Of a DNA stretch of 64,000 nt, positions 42,725 through 51,268 are shown piece by piece. The first letter of the stretch is position 1; each line of letters begins with the position of its first letter. The stretch is taken from contig CAWCVL010000009.1 in NCBI GenBank assembly GCA_963798985.1, positions 186,001 through 250,000 of the forward strand, written 5' to 3'. Origin of the DNA: JACCTU01 sp963798985 (GTDB taxonomy: Bacteria; Actinomycetota; Thermoleophilia; Gaiellales; Gaiellaceae). A program made the translations under genes and the position numbers. The notes below the pieces were generated by a model. It had not been told where the DNA came from. It ran no database searches and worked only from the letters and a program-made list of their open reading frames with translations.

Positions 42725-43429
42725 GTGCCGACGTGGAACCTCGTCGACGCGCGCGTCGTCGGGCATCAAGTCGCCGCACTCGAACCGTACGCCACAGTGC
42801 TCACGTACGACCCGCGAGGGGCCGGCGCGAGTGATCGGCCGAAACGCGGGTACGACTTTCCGCTCCACGCAGCCGACGCGCTCGCGGTTCTCGACGCCGG
42901 CGGAATCGACCGCGCGGCGCTCGTCACGGCGTCGCGAGGAGTGAACGCTGCCATGCTGGTGACCACCGGCGACCCGCGGCGAGTCGACCGGATCGCCGTC
43001 ATCGCGCCGTACATGAACCTCGAGCCCGATCCACCGCCTCCCGACCCGAAAAGACTCGAAGCCCTGCGGACGGATTGGCGCGGATTCATCGTGCCGTTCA
43101 TGCACGCGGTCTTCACCGAGCCGGGCTCAGCCGAGGTGATCGCCGAGATGATCGCGATCGGCCTCGAGGCGTCGCCAGAGGTCATCGTCACTCAGGAGCT
43201 CGAGCTCGACTGGAGAGGCCCGGCTCGCGTCCTCGGGCTGGTCTCGTGCCCCACGCTCGTCGTCCACGGCGAAGCCGATGCACCCGTCCCGGTTGCGCTC
43301 GCAGAGAGCATCGTTGCCGCGATGCCGAACGCACGGCTCGAACTCGTCCCAGCCGGTGGGCATCGGCCCGACATCCGCACCCCGGAGTTCGTCAACCCGC
43401 TCCTGCTGGAATTCCTCCTGAACCCTTAG
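42725..43429 (+). CDS. Alpha/beta-hydrolase fold protein (start uncertain)
   Basis: The fold elements are RAILFVPTWNLVDARVVGHQ, then TYDPRGAGASDRP, nucleophile Ser in VTASRGVNAAML, acid in LVVHGEADAPVPVA and His in VPAGGHRPDIR. The first start codon in frame is GTG 42725. However, the strand GEGERAILFVPTW and an upstream segment RHPDAWYRYGEG also belong to the fold, so translation likely begins upstream, with the start lost to a frame change (ATG 42654 in another frame is a candidate). Substrate unknown. Confidence 0.75.
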   Translation: MPTWNLVDARVVGHQVAALEPYATVLTYDPRGAGASDRPKRGYDFPLHAADALAVLDAGGIDRAALVTASRGVNAAMLVTTGDPRRVDRIAVIAPYMNLEPDPPPPDPKRLEALRTDWRGFIVPFMHAVFTEPGSAEVIAEMIAIGLEASPEVIVTQELELDWRGPARVLGLVSCPTLVVHGEADAPVPVALAESIVAAMPNARLELVPAGGHRPDIRTPEFVNPLLLEFLLNP

Positions 43430-43460
43430 GCTCGCGTCCCACTCAGGCGCGGCGCACGAG

Positions 43461-43492
43461 CGAGGGCGGGGCGCCGGGGCGCCCCGCCCTCG
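43461..43492. terminator. Bidirectional terminator
   Basis: A near-perfect 15-bp stem CGAGGGCGGGGCGCC / GGCGCCCCGCCCTCG lies between the convergent hydrolase and BNR-repeat genes, 31 and 5 bases from their stops. Confidence 0.8.
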
Positions 43493-43497
43493 AGGAG

Positions 43498-45042
43498 CTA
43501 CGGCCCGACGCGCCGGAAGAAGGCGCTCGACGGATCGCTGCCGTGCGGCTGCGAGAAGAACGTCAGGAAGTCGCCGGTCGCCGCGAGGCCCTCGTAGTCG
43601 CCCGTGAAGAAGCCACCGGCGAAAGGCGCGTCGAGCATGTCGAAGGGCGAGTCCGTGAGGCGGTCCTCGTTCCCCCAGTTGACGGTGCTCGTGCACGCGG
43701 TCGCCGTCGTCGGGTGGCAGTGCACTGCGAAGTAGTCGGTGGGCAGGGTGTTCGGATCAGTCGTGTTGTTGCGGAAGTCGTAGTAGGTGACACCGATCGT
43801 GCCGTCGTTCGCCACCTCGACGGAGGCCGTAAAGGCCTGCTGGTTCCCGGACGGGATGCCGGTCGGCGTCTGGTTGACCTTGATCGGCGTCGACCACGTG
43901 ACCCCGCCGTCGAGGGACTGCGAGAACGCGATGCTGTCGTTCTGGCCATCGCTAAAGCGCGCGTCCTGCCAGACGGCGTACAGCCGCCCGTTCGTCCGGT
44001 TGACAGCGATGTCCGGGATGATTTCGCCCGTCCGGACGGGAGCGCCGGTCTCGGGATCGTTGATCGCGATCGTGCCTAGCCGGTCGACGAGGAACGGGCC
44101 CGACCAGCTCACGCCCTTGTTCGTCGAGCGAAGCACGCGCACCGTGGCACCACGGAGCTTGTTCGTGTTCTCGTTGTTGAACTCGGTGAAGATGTCGATG
44201 AGCGTGCCGTTTGGCTGGACGACGATCTGGTTGCCGATCGTCTGGTCGTTCTGGCCCGGGTCGTAGATCTGGCGCGCGGGCTCCCACGACAGGCCGCCGT
44301 TCGTGCTCCGGGCGAACCAGGCCGGGCCTCTGAACGCGCTCGCGCGGAAGGACGCGGTCACGCTCGCCCGCTTCCCCGGCGGGAAGACGAGCCGATCCCA
44401 GACCGCGTAGACGAGGCCGGCGTTCGTCGGGTCTGCGGTGATCGTCTGCTTGTCGTTGAACACGGACGGCGCTGTGTCTCTGATCACGACGACCGGGTCG
44501 CTCCAGGTCAGACCACCATCAGTGGACTTGCTGGCCAGCAGAGCGTGGTCGAAGTCCTCCGCTGTGAACGGGGGATTGACGTCGTTGAAGGACAGGCTGA
44601 GCTGGTGCAGGTCGCCGCTGGGGCCGAAGCTGACCCACGGGTCGGTGGCGCGCTGGTAGTTGCCGTTGTTCGCAGCCGTGCCGCCCGAGCAGACGGTCAC
44701 CTTCGGGATCGGAACGAGCGTGAAGCTCGCTCCCCCGTTGAGGCTAACGCTGGCCACGAGCCCGCGTGCGCCGCCGTTCGACCAGCGGTCCTGCTGGAAG
44801 ATGCCGACCACGTTGCTCGTGTTGGTGCGGTTGACATCGATCCAGGGCTCGACTTCGCTGTTCAAGTAGACGGTGCCGGACTGCGAGCCGATCGCGTCGG
44901 CGGTGCAGCTCAGGAACGGGCTCGTTCCGGAGGCCTGGACGAGCGTTCCAGGCGTCAAGTCGCTCGCTCCGGCGATCCCCACAATCATGGTGAAGAGGAG
45001 CGCGAGCGCGGTCAGTGCCGCGCCGAGCCGTTTCCCATGCAT
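43498..45042 (-). CDS. Secreted BNR/Asp-box repeat protein (sialidase-like propeller)
   Basis: ATG 45042 has GGGAG upstream; GTG 45048 is possible. A signal peptide (ALTALALLFTMIVGIAGAS) precedes a ~480-residue propeller. Asp boxes are S-T-D-G-G-L-T-W, S-T-N-G-G-L-S-W, S-T-N-K-G-V-S-W and S-L-D-G-G-V-T-W at roughly even spacing. The classical sialidase RIP/Arg triad is not evident, so it may be a non-enzymatic propeller or a different glycosidase. Length is 514 residues from this start. Confidence 0.75.
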   Translation of the reverse strand: MHGKRLGAALTALALLFTMIVGIAGASDLTPGTLVQASGTSPFLSCTADAIGSQSGTVYLNSEVEPWIDVNRTNTSNVVGIFQQDRWSNGGARGLVASVSLNGGASFTLVPIPKVTVCSGGTAANNGNYQRATDPWVSFGPSGDLHQLSLSFNDVNPPFTAEDFDHALLASKSTDGGLTWSDPVVVIRDTAPSVFNDKQTITADPTNAGLVYAVWDRLVFPPGKRASVTASFRASAFRGPAWFARSTNGGLSWEPARQIYDPGQNDQTIGNQIVVQPNGTLIDIFTEFNNENTNKLRGATVRVLRSTNKGVSWSGPFLVDRLGTIAINDPETGAPVRTGEIIPDIAVNRTNGRLYAVWQDARFSDGQNDSIAFSQSLDGGVTWSTPIKVNQTPTGIPSGNQQAFTASVEVANDGTIGVTYYDFRNNTTDPNTLPTDYFAVHCHPTTATACTSTVNWGNEDRLTDSPFDMLDAPFAGGFFTGDYEGLAATGDFLTFFSQPHGSDPSSAFFRRVGP

Positions 45043-45144
45043 ACCCACTCCCTTCGGGTCGCTGAGATTTCGGCAGAGACGCTAACGCACAATTCGCTCG
45101 GCCGCTCGGCTGCGGAGGCGGCATCTGCGGCTAGCTTCAAGAGC

Positions 45145-45479
45145 ATGGTCTGGGTTCGGCTCGGTTTGGCGGCGTTCGTGCTCCTCTGGCTGTTCGATGT
45201 CGCTGCGGCCCGGGTCTACGTGCCGATCTGGGCCGCCTTTCTCGTCGCGCTCGGGCTCGAGCTGCACTACTTCTTAGGCGCACGCCGAGTCCGGCCCCGC
45301 TTGCGCGAACGCGAGCGAGGGCGAGGAACTGCTCCTCGTTCGGGACGGGGACGAGGAGTTCTGGATCCCGTACGCCGGTGAGAGTCCCGACGAGGTCGAG
45401 GAGCTCGTCGCGCAGGCGCGCGCAGCAGGCAGACGTCGAAGCGGCGCTCGAGACCGACGTTCCTCGACCGCGGCGGTCG
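45145..45479 (+). CDS. Small two-span membrane protein (frame changes)
   Basis: ATG 45145 gives MVWVRLGLAAFVLLWLFDVA and a second hydrophobic stretch VPIWAAFLVALGLELHYFLG. Near 45320 the natural-looking sequence moves one frame (EELLLVRDGDEEFWIPYAGE, then SPDEVEELVAQARAA). It then moves again to DVEAALETDVPRPRRSV, just before the next gene. It could be a separate small protein or the N-terminus of the zincin-motif protein that follows. Function unknown. Confidence 0.45.
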
Positions 45480-46061
45480 GTGCGCCCACTGCTTGTCGGT
45501 CTCGGCGTGATCGCAGCGCTTGCGGCAGTCGTCTGGATTGCTGGTCCGGGCGGGTGGGACGGGCTCGACGACGACGCGAGAGCGAGAGCGACGACGCGCT
45601 TCTCTGCCGAGGCGTCTCGAATTGTCGGGCGGCCCGTCGAGATCCATTGCGACGAGTCGCGGCGGATCGTCGGCGCGGTGCAGCACTCCGACGGCGTCGC
45701 AGAAGTGGGCGGCGACCTCGCGTACCTCACGCCGGAACGGTGTCACGACCTCTACCGGCAAGCGTTCGAGGGAGGCGGGCCGTTCAGCCAGACGGCCCGA
45801 GCGGTCGCGGTGCTGGCGCACGAGTCGTGGCACCTCCGGGGCGAGCGCAACGAAGGCAGAACGGAGTGCTTCGCGTTCCAGTCGGGAGTCGAGCTCGCGC
45901 GGCGACTCGGCGCGACCGACGACACGGCGCGCCGCATGATGCGCCAGCAGCTGGCGGAGAACGCACTGCGAGCGCGCGGCAACGCGGAGTACCTCGTCCC
46001 GCCGGAGTGCCGCGACGGCGGCGAGCTCGACCTGAACCCAGGGTCGTCGCGGTTCCCCTAG
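45480..46061 (+). CDS. Membrane-anchored protein with HExxH motif
   Basis: GTG 45480 starts MRPLLVGLGVIAALAAVVWI (one span). The outer domain has two Cys before (EIHCDESRR; PERCHDLYRQ) and the zincin-type motif LAHESWHLRGERNEG, followed by R-T-E-C-F-A-F in which Glu could be the third zinc ligand. The C-terminus ends PGSSRFP. 193 residues. I infer a possible small metallopeptidase. The spacing of the third ligand is short for gluzincins, and no family name is claimed. Confidence 0.55.
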   Translation: MRPLLVGLGVIAALAAVVWIAGPGGWDGLDDDARARATTRFSAEASRIVGRPVEIHCDESRRIVGAVQHSDGVAEVGGDLAYLTPERCHDLYRQAFEGGGPFSQTARAVAVLAHESWHLRGERNEGRTECFAFQSGVELARRLGATDDTARRMMRQQLAENALRARGNAEYLVPPECRDGGELDLNPGSSRFP

Positions 46062-46078
46062 CGCTCAAGCTTCGGCGA

Positions 46079-46453
46079 GCGTGGCGGTTGCGCGACAGCC
46101 GAGACCCCGAGGGCCCCAGGCGCTTGCGGTCACCGTGTCGTCGCCCGGCAGATCCTGCAGCGTTCGCCGCAACTCGAACGTGGCGCCTGCACCCAGGGGT
46201 CGTCCGCGAAGCTCAAGCTGAGCCGCGAGGACCGCGGCATCGAGGTCGAGTTCGAGGTCGACCAGAACCGCAACGGCGTCCCGTGGCGAGTGACACTACG
46301 CCGGAACGGGGCGCTCGTCGCCTCAGCGACCGCCAGGACCCGAGGGCCGAGCGGCTCGTTCGAGCTCCGGCGCGTCGTCTCGGGATCGGAACCTTCGTCG
46401 CCGTGGCGACTCGGGCTTCCGGCGAGCGCTGCACCGCCCGCGCCGCGATCTGA
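46079..46453 (+). pseudogene. Small secreted-protein gene, frame broken
   Basis: The reading QGSSAKLKLSREDRGIEVEF then EVDQNRNGVPWRVTLRRNGA resembles a small actinobacterial secreted beta protein. It continues in a neighbouring frame as IGTFVAVATRASGERCTARA to a stop at 46453. The N-terminal part and start cannot be read cleanly. The breaks could be sequence errors like those elsewhere, so decay is not proven. Confidence 0.4.
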
Positions 46454-46475
46454 ACCCTTGCTCGTCGCGGTTTCC

Positions 46476-47252
46476 TCAGCTCAGCGGCGAAGTCGCAACC
46501 AGCGACGAGAAGTCGCCGGTATCGCGGATCGCCGTGGCTGCGTCTGCCATCGCGGCGATCGCAACCCAGGTGAGGCCGCCCCCGACGCTCACCCGCTGCG
46601 CACCGGCTTCGACGACCTCGGACAGCGACAGCCCGGGCCGCGCCAGAACGTTGACCGGCTTCGAGACGGCACGGCACACAGTTTCGATCTCCTCTGCACT
46701 TCGGAGGCCCGGCGCGTAGAGAACATCGGCGCCAGCCTGTTCGAAGGCCTGGAGACGCGCGATGGTGTCTTCGAGATCTGGGTTGCCTCGGAGGTGGTTC
46801 TCGGCTCGCGCGGTCAGCGTGAACGGGAACTCCAAGCCCCGTGCGGCCTCCACCGCAGCGACGATTCGCTCGACGGCGTGTTGGAACCCGTAGAGGTGTC
46901 CCTCGCGGTCGTAGTCCTCGATCGAGCCGCCGACCGCCCCGGCCTCGGCGACGCGCGTGATGGCCAGCGCGGCGCTTGCCGGGTCCGGGCCGTACCCGTT
47001 CTCGAGATCGACCGAGAGCGGAAGGTCGGTGGCACCGTCGAGCGACACGGTGTGCTCGACCACCTCGTCCAGGGTGACGCTGCCGTCTGGACGTCCGAGC
47101 GTGAACGCGAAGCCCGAGCTTGTCGTGGCGAGCGCCTTGAACCCGAGTGCCGCGAGCACCCGAGCCGAACCGGCGTCCCAGGGGTTGGGCAGCACGAACG
47201 CCTCTCCGGTGTGCAACGCCCGAAAGGCCTCTGCCTTCTCTTGTCTAGTCAT
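46476..47252 (-). CDS. Isocitrate lyase / PEP mutase family enzyme
   Basis: 258 residues, intact. The TIM-barrel family features are LPNPWDAGSARVLAALGF, SVDLENGYG (metal/substrate acid), GGSIEDYDREGHLYGF and TARAENHLRG. The KKCGH/KRCGH catalytic loop of true isocitrate lyase is absent, so it is a carboxyphosphonate-mutase-like or oxaloacetate-hydrolase-like member. The substrate is open. The start overlaps the remains of an oxidoreductase gene. Confidence 0.85.
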   Translation of the reverse strand: MTRQEKAEAFRALHTGEAFVLPNPWDAGSARVLAALGFKALATTSSGFAFTLGRPDGSVTLDEVVEHTVSLDGATDLPLSVDLENGYGPDPASAALAITRVAEAGAVGGSIEDYDREGHLYGFQHAVERIVAAVEAARGLEFPFTLTARAENHLRGNPDLEDTIARLQAFEQAGADVLYAPGLRSAEEIETVCRAVSKPVNVLARPGLSLSEVVEAGAQRVSVGGGLTWVAIAAMADAATAIRDTGDFSSLVATSPLS

Positions 47253-47545
47253 CGGCCACGTGAATCACGACCTTGCCCCGCTTCCCGGAAGCAAGACTAC
47301 GCTCGAACGCCGCCCGCGCCTCGGCGAGCGAGAACACCGAGTCGATCGCCGGCCGCAAGTCGCCCTCGTCGACGAGGCGCGCGAGCTCGCCGAGTTGCTC
47401 ACGACTCGGCTCGACCACGAAGTAGCTCGCGTCGATGTGCGCGGCAGCGGATGCTTGCGGACGCTCTTCGGCTATCGAGACGAGCCGCCCGCCACTCCGC
47501 ACCATCGCCGGCCAGCGCTCGAGCAGACCGCCGAGGCACGCGCGT
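47245..47545 (-). pseudogene. 3' remnant of a zinc-type alcohol dehydrogenase / quinone oxidoreductase
   Basis: Only the C-terminal ~100 residues are present (LLERWPAMVRSGGRLVSIAE; VFSLAEARAAFERSLASGKR; GKVVIHVADD). This is the end of an MDR-family NADPH oxidoreductase. The catalytic and most of the Rossmann domains are missing. Its 5' break coincides with the 5' break of the MarR remnant on the other strand, near 47540, so one deletion or rearrangement removed both. Confidence 0.65.
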
Positions 47546-47716
47546 CCGGTTGACCCGCCGAGGCAAGGGGGTGATCGACCGAGCCATCGAAGCACATCTC
47601 GCGAACGAGGAACGCCTCTTGCGCTCGCTCACAGCCGCCGAACCGCCGCGCGCTCGACGGCCTTCCTCCGAAGCTCTTGCTCGACCTCGAGCGAGGGACG
47701 CCTGACCGATCACTAG
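47545..47716 (+). pseudogene. 3' remnant of a MarR-family regulator
   Basis: RLTRRGKGVIDRAIEAHLAN then EERLLRSLTAAE is the recognition wing plus dimerisation helix of MarR proteins. After one frame slip, ALDGLPPKLLLDLERG finishes the last helix. The N-terminal two thirds are missing. It ends ~25 bases before tRNA-Thr. Confidence 0.55.
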
Positions 47717-47739
47717 AGCGGAGCTACAATCGGCGGCCT

Positions 47740-47812
47740 GCCCTCTTAGCTCAGTTGGTAGAGCACCTCCATGGTAAGGAGGGGGTCGACGGTTCGAGTC
47801 CGTCAGAGGGCT
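47740..47812 (+). tRNA. tRNA-Thr (GGT), island integration site
   Basis: A 73-base cloverleaf, GCCCTCTTAGCTCAGTTGG..., with anticodon loop ATGGTAA (anticodon GGT) and T arm GACGGTTCGAGTCCGTC. CCA is not encoded. Its 3' 47 bases recur at 59081, 60928 and, partly, 61717, and a tyrosine integrase gene lies 18 bases downstream. Confidence 0.95.
47766..47812. repeat. att site, left copy inside tRNA-Thr
   Basis: 47 bases from the anticodon stem to the tRNA end are identical to 59081-59127. The identity with 60928-60976 runs 47768-47816, extending 4 bases past the tRNA. Confidence 0.85.
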
Positions 47813-47830
47813 TCGCGAAGTTCCTGCTAA

Positions 47831-49042
47831 TCAGCCCCTTCTGACAGCGCTGGTCGTGACGGCTTCTGAGCTCGACGTCCACCGAGCGTCCACCACCCGC
47901 CGAGAGGCGCCGTCGCTCGGGCCTGGAACTGTGTCGCTGTGCGGCTTTGCGGGCCTGCGGGCCGACGTCCACCCAGCGTCCACGGCCCGTTCGAGCGCGA
48001 GCGCGTCCAGGAGCGAAACGGCGTGCTGGTAGCTGTCGACCGCGAGGTGGCCGTAGTGCAGATCGATCATCGCGATGCTCGTGCCCATGAAGCGCGAGAG
48101 CGCGAACACCGGGACGCCGGCGCGGAGCGCGAAGGTGGCGTAGGTGTGGCGCAGGTCGTAGAGGTCGCGCAGCGGCTCGATTCCGACTGTCTTCTGGACG
48201 GGCTTCCAGTGCCGGCGGTTGAAGTTGCGGAAGTCGAGGTGGCCGCCGCAAGCGTTCGGGAAGAGCAGAGGGCTGTCTTCCCGCAGCCGTAGCTGGTCGA
48301 GCGCCTCAAGCGCGATCGCTTGGAGCGGAACCGCGCGTCTGCTGAGCCGTGTCTTGGTGTGCTTGACCCGTCCGTTCGCGTACGCCCGTCGGATCTGGAC
48401 GACACCGGCCGCACGGTCGATGTCGCCCTGTTCGAGCGCGAACAACTCGGAGGGTCGAAGTCCGGTCGCGGCCGCGAACACGACCATCGGCCCGAAGGTC
48501 GGCCCGAGCCGCTCGGCGAGCGACCGGATCTGCGCCCAAGACTCGAACGGTCGCTGCTCACGGCAGCGCCGGCCGGGATTCGGCACGCGCTTGGCGGGGT
48601 TCTCGTCGATCAGCTTCCAGGCGACCGCCCGGTTCAGCACCTGCCGCAGGGCCTGCGTCGCTTCGAAGCGGTGCCCTTCGGGCACCGTGAGTCGCCACGC
48701 GCAGACCTGCTCAGGCGAGATCTCGGCAAGGCGTACCTCCCCCAACTCGGCGGTCGCCTTCCCGAGCAGCCAGCGGAGCTTCGCGACCGTGACCCGCTCA
48801 CCCGGATGTGTGTGCAGGTACTCCTCGACCCACTCGGCGAGCGTCAGCGTCGCCGCACGGCGGCCGGGGAGGAGCCGGGCCAGTTTGTTCTGAAGCGCCC
48901 TCTGCGCCTCAGCCCTGGTGCCGAACCCACCCACCTGCAGCCTTGCCGACCCGCGGCCCGCAACGCGATAGCGGTAGGCCCACAACGGCTCCCCGTCCGC
49001 GCACCTCGCCTGCAGCTTGAACACCTGACCCTGCTGGATCAC
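47831..49042 (-). CDS. int: Tyrosine recombinase / phage-type integrase
   Basis: 403 residues from GTG 49042. The N-terminal arm-binding and SAM-like core-binding domains (ATLTLAEWVEEYLHTHPGER) are followed by the catalytic domain. It has Arg (ATGLRPSELFALEQGD), Lys in the beta hairpin (RVKHTKTRLSRR), H-x-x-R (LYDLRHTYATFAL), His/Trp and Tyr (MIDLHYGHLAVDSYQHAV). It points toward the tRNA, as usual for integrases at the att-proximal end of an island. It appears intact, so the island could still be mobile. Confidence 0.93.
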   Translation of the reverse strand: MIQQGQVFKLQARCADGEPLWAYRYRVAGRGSARLQVGGFGTRAEAQRALQNKLARLLPGRRAATLTLAEWVEEYLHTHPGERVTVAKLRWLLGKATAELGEVRLAEISPEQVCAWRLTVPEGHRFEATQALRQVLNRAVAWKLIDENPAKRVPNPGRRCREQRPFESWAQIRSLAERLGPTFGPMVVFAAATGLRPSELFALEQGDIDRAAGVVQIRRAYANGRVKHTKTRLSRRAVPLQAIALEALDQLRLREDSPLLFPNACGGHLDFRNFNRRHWKPVQKTVGIEPLRDLYDLRHTYATFALRAGVPVFALSRFMGTSIAMIDLHYGHLAVDSYQHAVSLLDALALERAVDAGWTSARRPAKPHSDTVPGPSDGASRRVVDARWTSSSEAVTTSAVRRG

Positions 49043-49392
49043 CGCGGAACCTCCTCGATCGACAACAAGATCGAGAAATCACACCCGCGCCGAGATGATG
49101 ACCACCCCTCTCACCGAGAGGGCGTCAACCGCGACTCTCTCCCTAAGCGGCGCGACTATTGCCAGCGGCGGCGCGTGTCCGTCCTCCCAAGGTCGGAGAG
49201 TGCGGTCGTCGCCGTTCGCCTTCGGCCGAAGACGAAGTTCGACCCGCGCGCCGATGCGCGCGAGACGAACGTGGCCGATCCTGTCTGCGAGAGCGATTGG
49301 TGGTCCCGACAACATGCACGCGCGGATCTGGCCGGCCTCGCCCCAGCACAGAGCCTGGTGTCGAAGCCTCCAAGCCCTCGCAGATCTGCTCG
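49043..49392. other. Gap without a recognisable gene
   Basis: It contains a small hairpin CCCTCTC/GAGAGGG (49106-49123) and frames without protein-like character. This upstream region of the integrase may hold its promoter and arm-type recombination sites, but none is evident. Confidence 0.4.
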
Positions 49393-49824
49393 TCAACCGA
49401 ACGCGGCTGCGGCGGCGCGGGCAAGCTCCTCGGGAGAGACCTCGCGCAGCGGCTGGGCGAGATTCCAGCGGTGGCCGAACGGATCGGCGATCTGTCCCTG
49501 CCGGTTGCCCCAGAACTGATCGGCGAGCGGGTGCAGCACCTCGGCGCCGGCGTCGAGCGCCCGCTGCCAGAGCGTGTCGACGTCCCCGGTCGAGAGGTGG
49601 AGGACGACCGCCGTCCCCCCGATCGTCTGCGGCGAGAGGACGCCCAGCTCGCGAAACTCCTCGGCCAGCATCACGGTCGAGTCGCCGAAGCGGAGCTCGA
49701 CGCTCAACAGCTTCCCGTCCGGGAGCGGGACGCGGCTCAGCTCTTCGGCCGCCAGCGCGCGTACGTACCACTCGGCTGCCTCCGCCGCGCCGCGGACGAC
49801 GATGTGTGGCGTGACCGCGTGCAC
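49393..49824 (-). CDS. VOC/glyoxalase-fold protein (PhnB-like)
   Basis: 143 residues from GTG 49824 (MHAVTPHIVVRGAAEAAEWY). It has two beta-alpha-beta-beta-beta halves; D-P-F-G-H-R-W-N-L near the end is typical of PhnB-type VOC proteins. Some metal ligands of true glyoxalase I are missing, so the reaction is unknown. Just downstream of a second VOC gene. Confidence 0.8.
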   Translation of the reverse strand: MHAVTPHIVVRGAAEAAEWYVRALAAEELSRVPLPDGKLLSVELRFGDSTVMLAEEFRELGVLSPQTIGGTAVVLHLSTGDVDTLWQRALDAGAEVLHPLADQFWGNRQGQIADPFGHRWNLAQPLREVSPEELARAAAAAFG

Positions 49825-49826
49825 GG

Positions 49827-50255
49827 CTAGGCGAGATCCCTAGCTCGAAGCTCCGTGAGAGCCGCTTCCGTCTTGCCGAGGTCGAGCCCCATCCCGCGCA
49901 ACACCCGATCGGCCTTCGTGAACTGCACCTCGTCGTACTGGACGACCTGGACGAAGTTGCCCCAGGGGTCGAGGAAGTCGAGTCCGCGGCCGGGGCGAAT
50001 CTCGACGCCGGCTGCCTCGAGCTCTCGCCGTGTCGCCTCCTTGTCGTCGACCACGAGCCCGAAATGGCGGGCGCGGTCCGGACCACCCGAGCGGCCCTCC
50101 ATGAGCGCCAGGAATTGATCAGCGATGTCGATGAAGGCAGCGCCGTCCGAGCGGCCACGCAGCGTGAACTCGAAGAACCGGCCGTAGAAGGCGAGCGCCT
50201 CCTCGACGTCACCGACCTCGAGTGCGACGTGGTTGATGCCTACCAGGCGCGTCAC
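49827..50255 (-). CDS. VOC/glyoxalase-fold protein
   Basis: The start GTG 50255 overlaps the queA stop (MTRLVGINHVALEVGDVEEA). The metal-binding His in NHVALEV and the motif FLDPWGNFVQVVQYDEVQF match dioxygenase/glyoxalase members. 142 residues. The C-terminal helix region extends the fold (ADRVLRGMGLDLGKTEAALT). It is in an apparent operon SDR-queA-VOC-VOC. Confidence 0.82.
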   Translation of the reverse strand: MTRLVGINHVALEVGDVEEALAFYGRFFEFTLRGRSDGAAFIDIADQFLALMEGRSGGPDRARHFGLVVDDKEATRRELEAAGVEIRPGRGLDFLDPWGNFVQVVQYDEVQFTKADRVLRGMGLDLGKTEAALTELRARDLA

Positions 50256-51268
50256 GGCAGGATCAGGTGGAGGTCGCCGAACTCGTGCCACAGGTAGCCG
50301 TGTGCGAGCGCGGCCGCGTAGGAGCGCTCGAGGAGCGCGCGACCGGCCGTGGCCTCGAGCAGCTCGAGGTGTGAGGACTCGCTCTCGTGCAATCCGGTGA
50401 GGAGGCCGTCGATCGCGCGCGGCCCGCGCTCCGGCGTCACGACCAGGTTCGTCCATCCCTGCCCCTCCGACACCGTGCCGTCCACGGCCACCACGGATTC
50501 GAGCGCGCGGACGACCGTCGTGCCGACCGCGATCACGCGCCCGTTCCAGCCGCGGACGGCGTTGACGAGCCTTGCGGTCGCCGCCGCGACGTGGTAGCGC
50601 TCGGGGAAGGGCGGCTCGCCGTGCTCGAACGAGGAGACGCCGGTGTGCAGAGTCACGGGCGCCACGAGCACCCCGCGCGCGACCAGCTCCGTTACGAGCG
50701 CCGCCGTGAACGGCCGGCCCGCGCTCGGCATCTCCGCGCTCCCCGGCTCGAGGGCGAAGACGGTCTGGTAGGCGTCGAGCGGCCACGGCTCGGGGACGTA
50801 GCCGTACCGGATCGGCTGCCCGTGGCGGCGAAGGTAGTCCTCGAGCGGAGCGTCGCACTCGACGCGTGCCACGGAGAGTCGTTCGCTGCCGGCGAAACGC
50901 GCGAGTAGCTCGGCGTGGGCACCGGCTGGCAGCTCGAGGCGAGCACCTATCGGCGGTCGCGGGTAGGGGCGCCGGTCGCCGGTCCGCAGCTCGACGAGCC
51001 AGGTGCCGTCGGGGGCGGGCGTCGAGAGCCAGAGCTGCAACGGTCGCTCGCCGAGGCGGGCCTCGAGCGCGGCTGCGAGCGTCGCCGAGACGTTGACGAC
51101 GAGCAGATCGCCCGCAGACAGGACCCGTGGAAGGTCGCGGAAACGGGCGTGGACGACCGCGAGGTCGTGGCGCGTCGCGACGAGCATGGCGACGTCGTCG
51201 CGGCCTTCCCCGCGTACCTCCGGCGGCTCGTGCGCCTCCAGCCGCAAGGGGAACTCGAGCGCGCTCAC
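50252..51268 (-). CDS. queA: S-adenosylmethionine:tRNA ribosyltransferase-isomerase-like (QueA)
   Basis: 338 residues from GTG 51268. QueA motifs: DLLVVNVSATLAAALEAR, then LWLSTPAPDGTWLVEL, GYVPEPWPLDAYQTVFALEP-GSAEMPSAGRPFT, VAPVTLHTGVSSF and FGDLHLILP at the end. QueA adds the cyclopentene precursor ring in queuosine synthesis from SAM. No other queuosine gene is nearby, and island location suggests a paralogue with possibly altered role. The start overlaps the SDR stop. Confidence 0.85.
   Translation of the reverse strand: MSALEFPLRLEAHEPPEVRGEGRDDVAMLVATRHDLAVVHARFRDLPRVLSAGDLLVVNVSATLAAALEARLGERPLQLWLSTPAPDGTWLVELRTGDRRPYPRPPIGARLELPAGAHAELLARFAGSERLSVARVECDAPLEDYLRRHGQPIRYGYVPEPWPLDAYQTVFALEPGSAEMPSAGRPFTAALVTELVARGVLVAPVTLHTGVSSFEHGEPPFPERYHVAAATARLVNAVRGWNGRVIAVGTTVVRALESVVAVDGTVSEGQGWTNLVVTPERGPRAIDGLLTGLHESESSHLELLEATAGRALLERSYAAALAHGYLWHEFGDLHLILP

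Noticed and set aside
45068..45094. GCCGAAA upstream of the BNR-repeat gene as a pilus-type promoter
   Set aside because: The matching -35 would be AATTGT and the gene is unrelated to pili; the -10 alone is not enough.
50252..51268. A queuosine synthesis cluster
   Set aside because: Only a queA-like gene is present; no tgt, queC, queD, queE or queG-like neighbour exists in the window.
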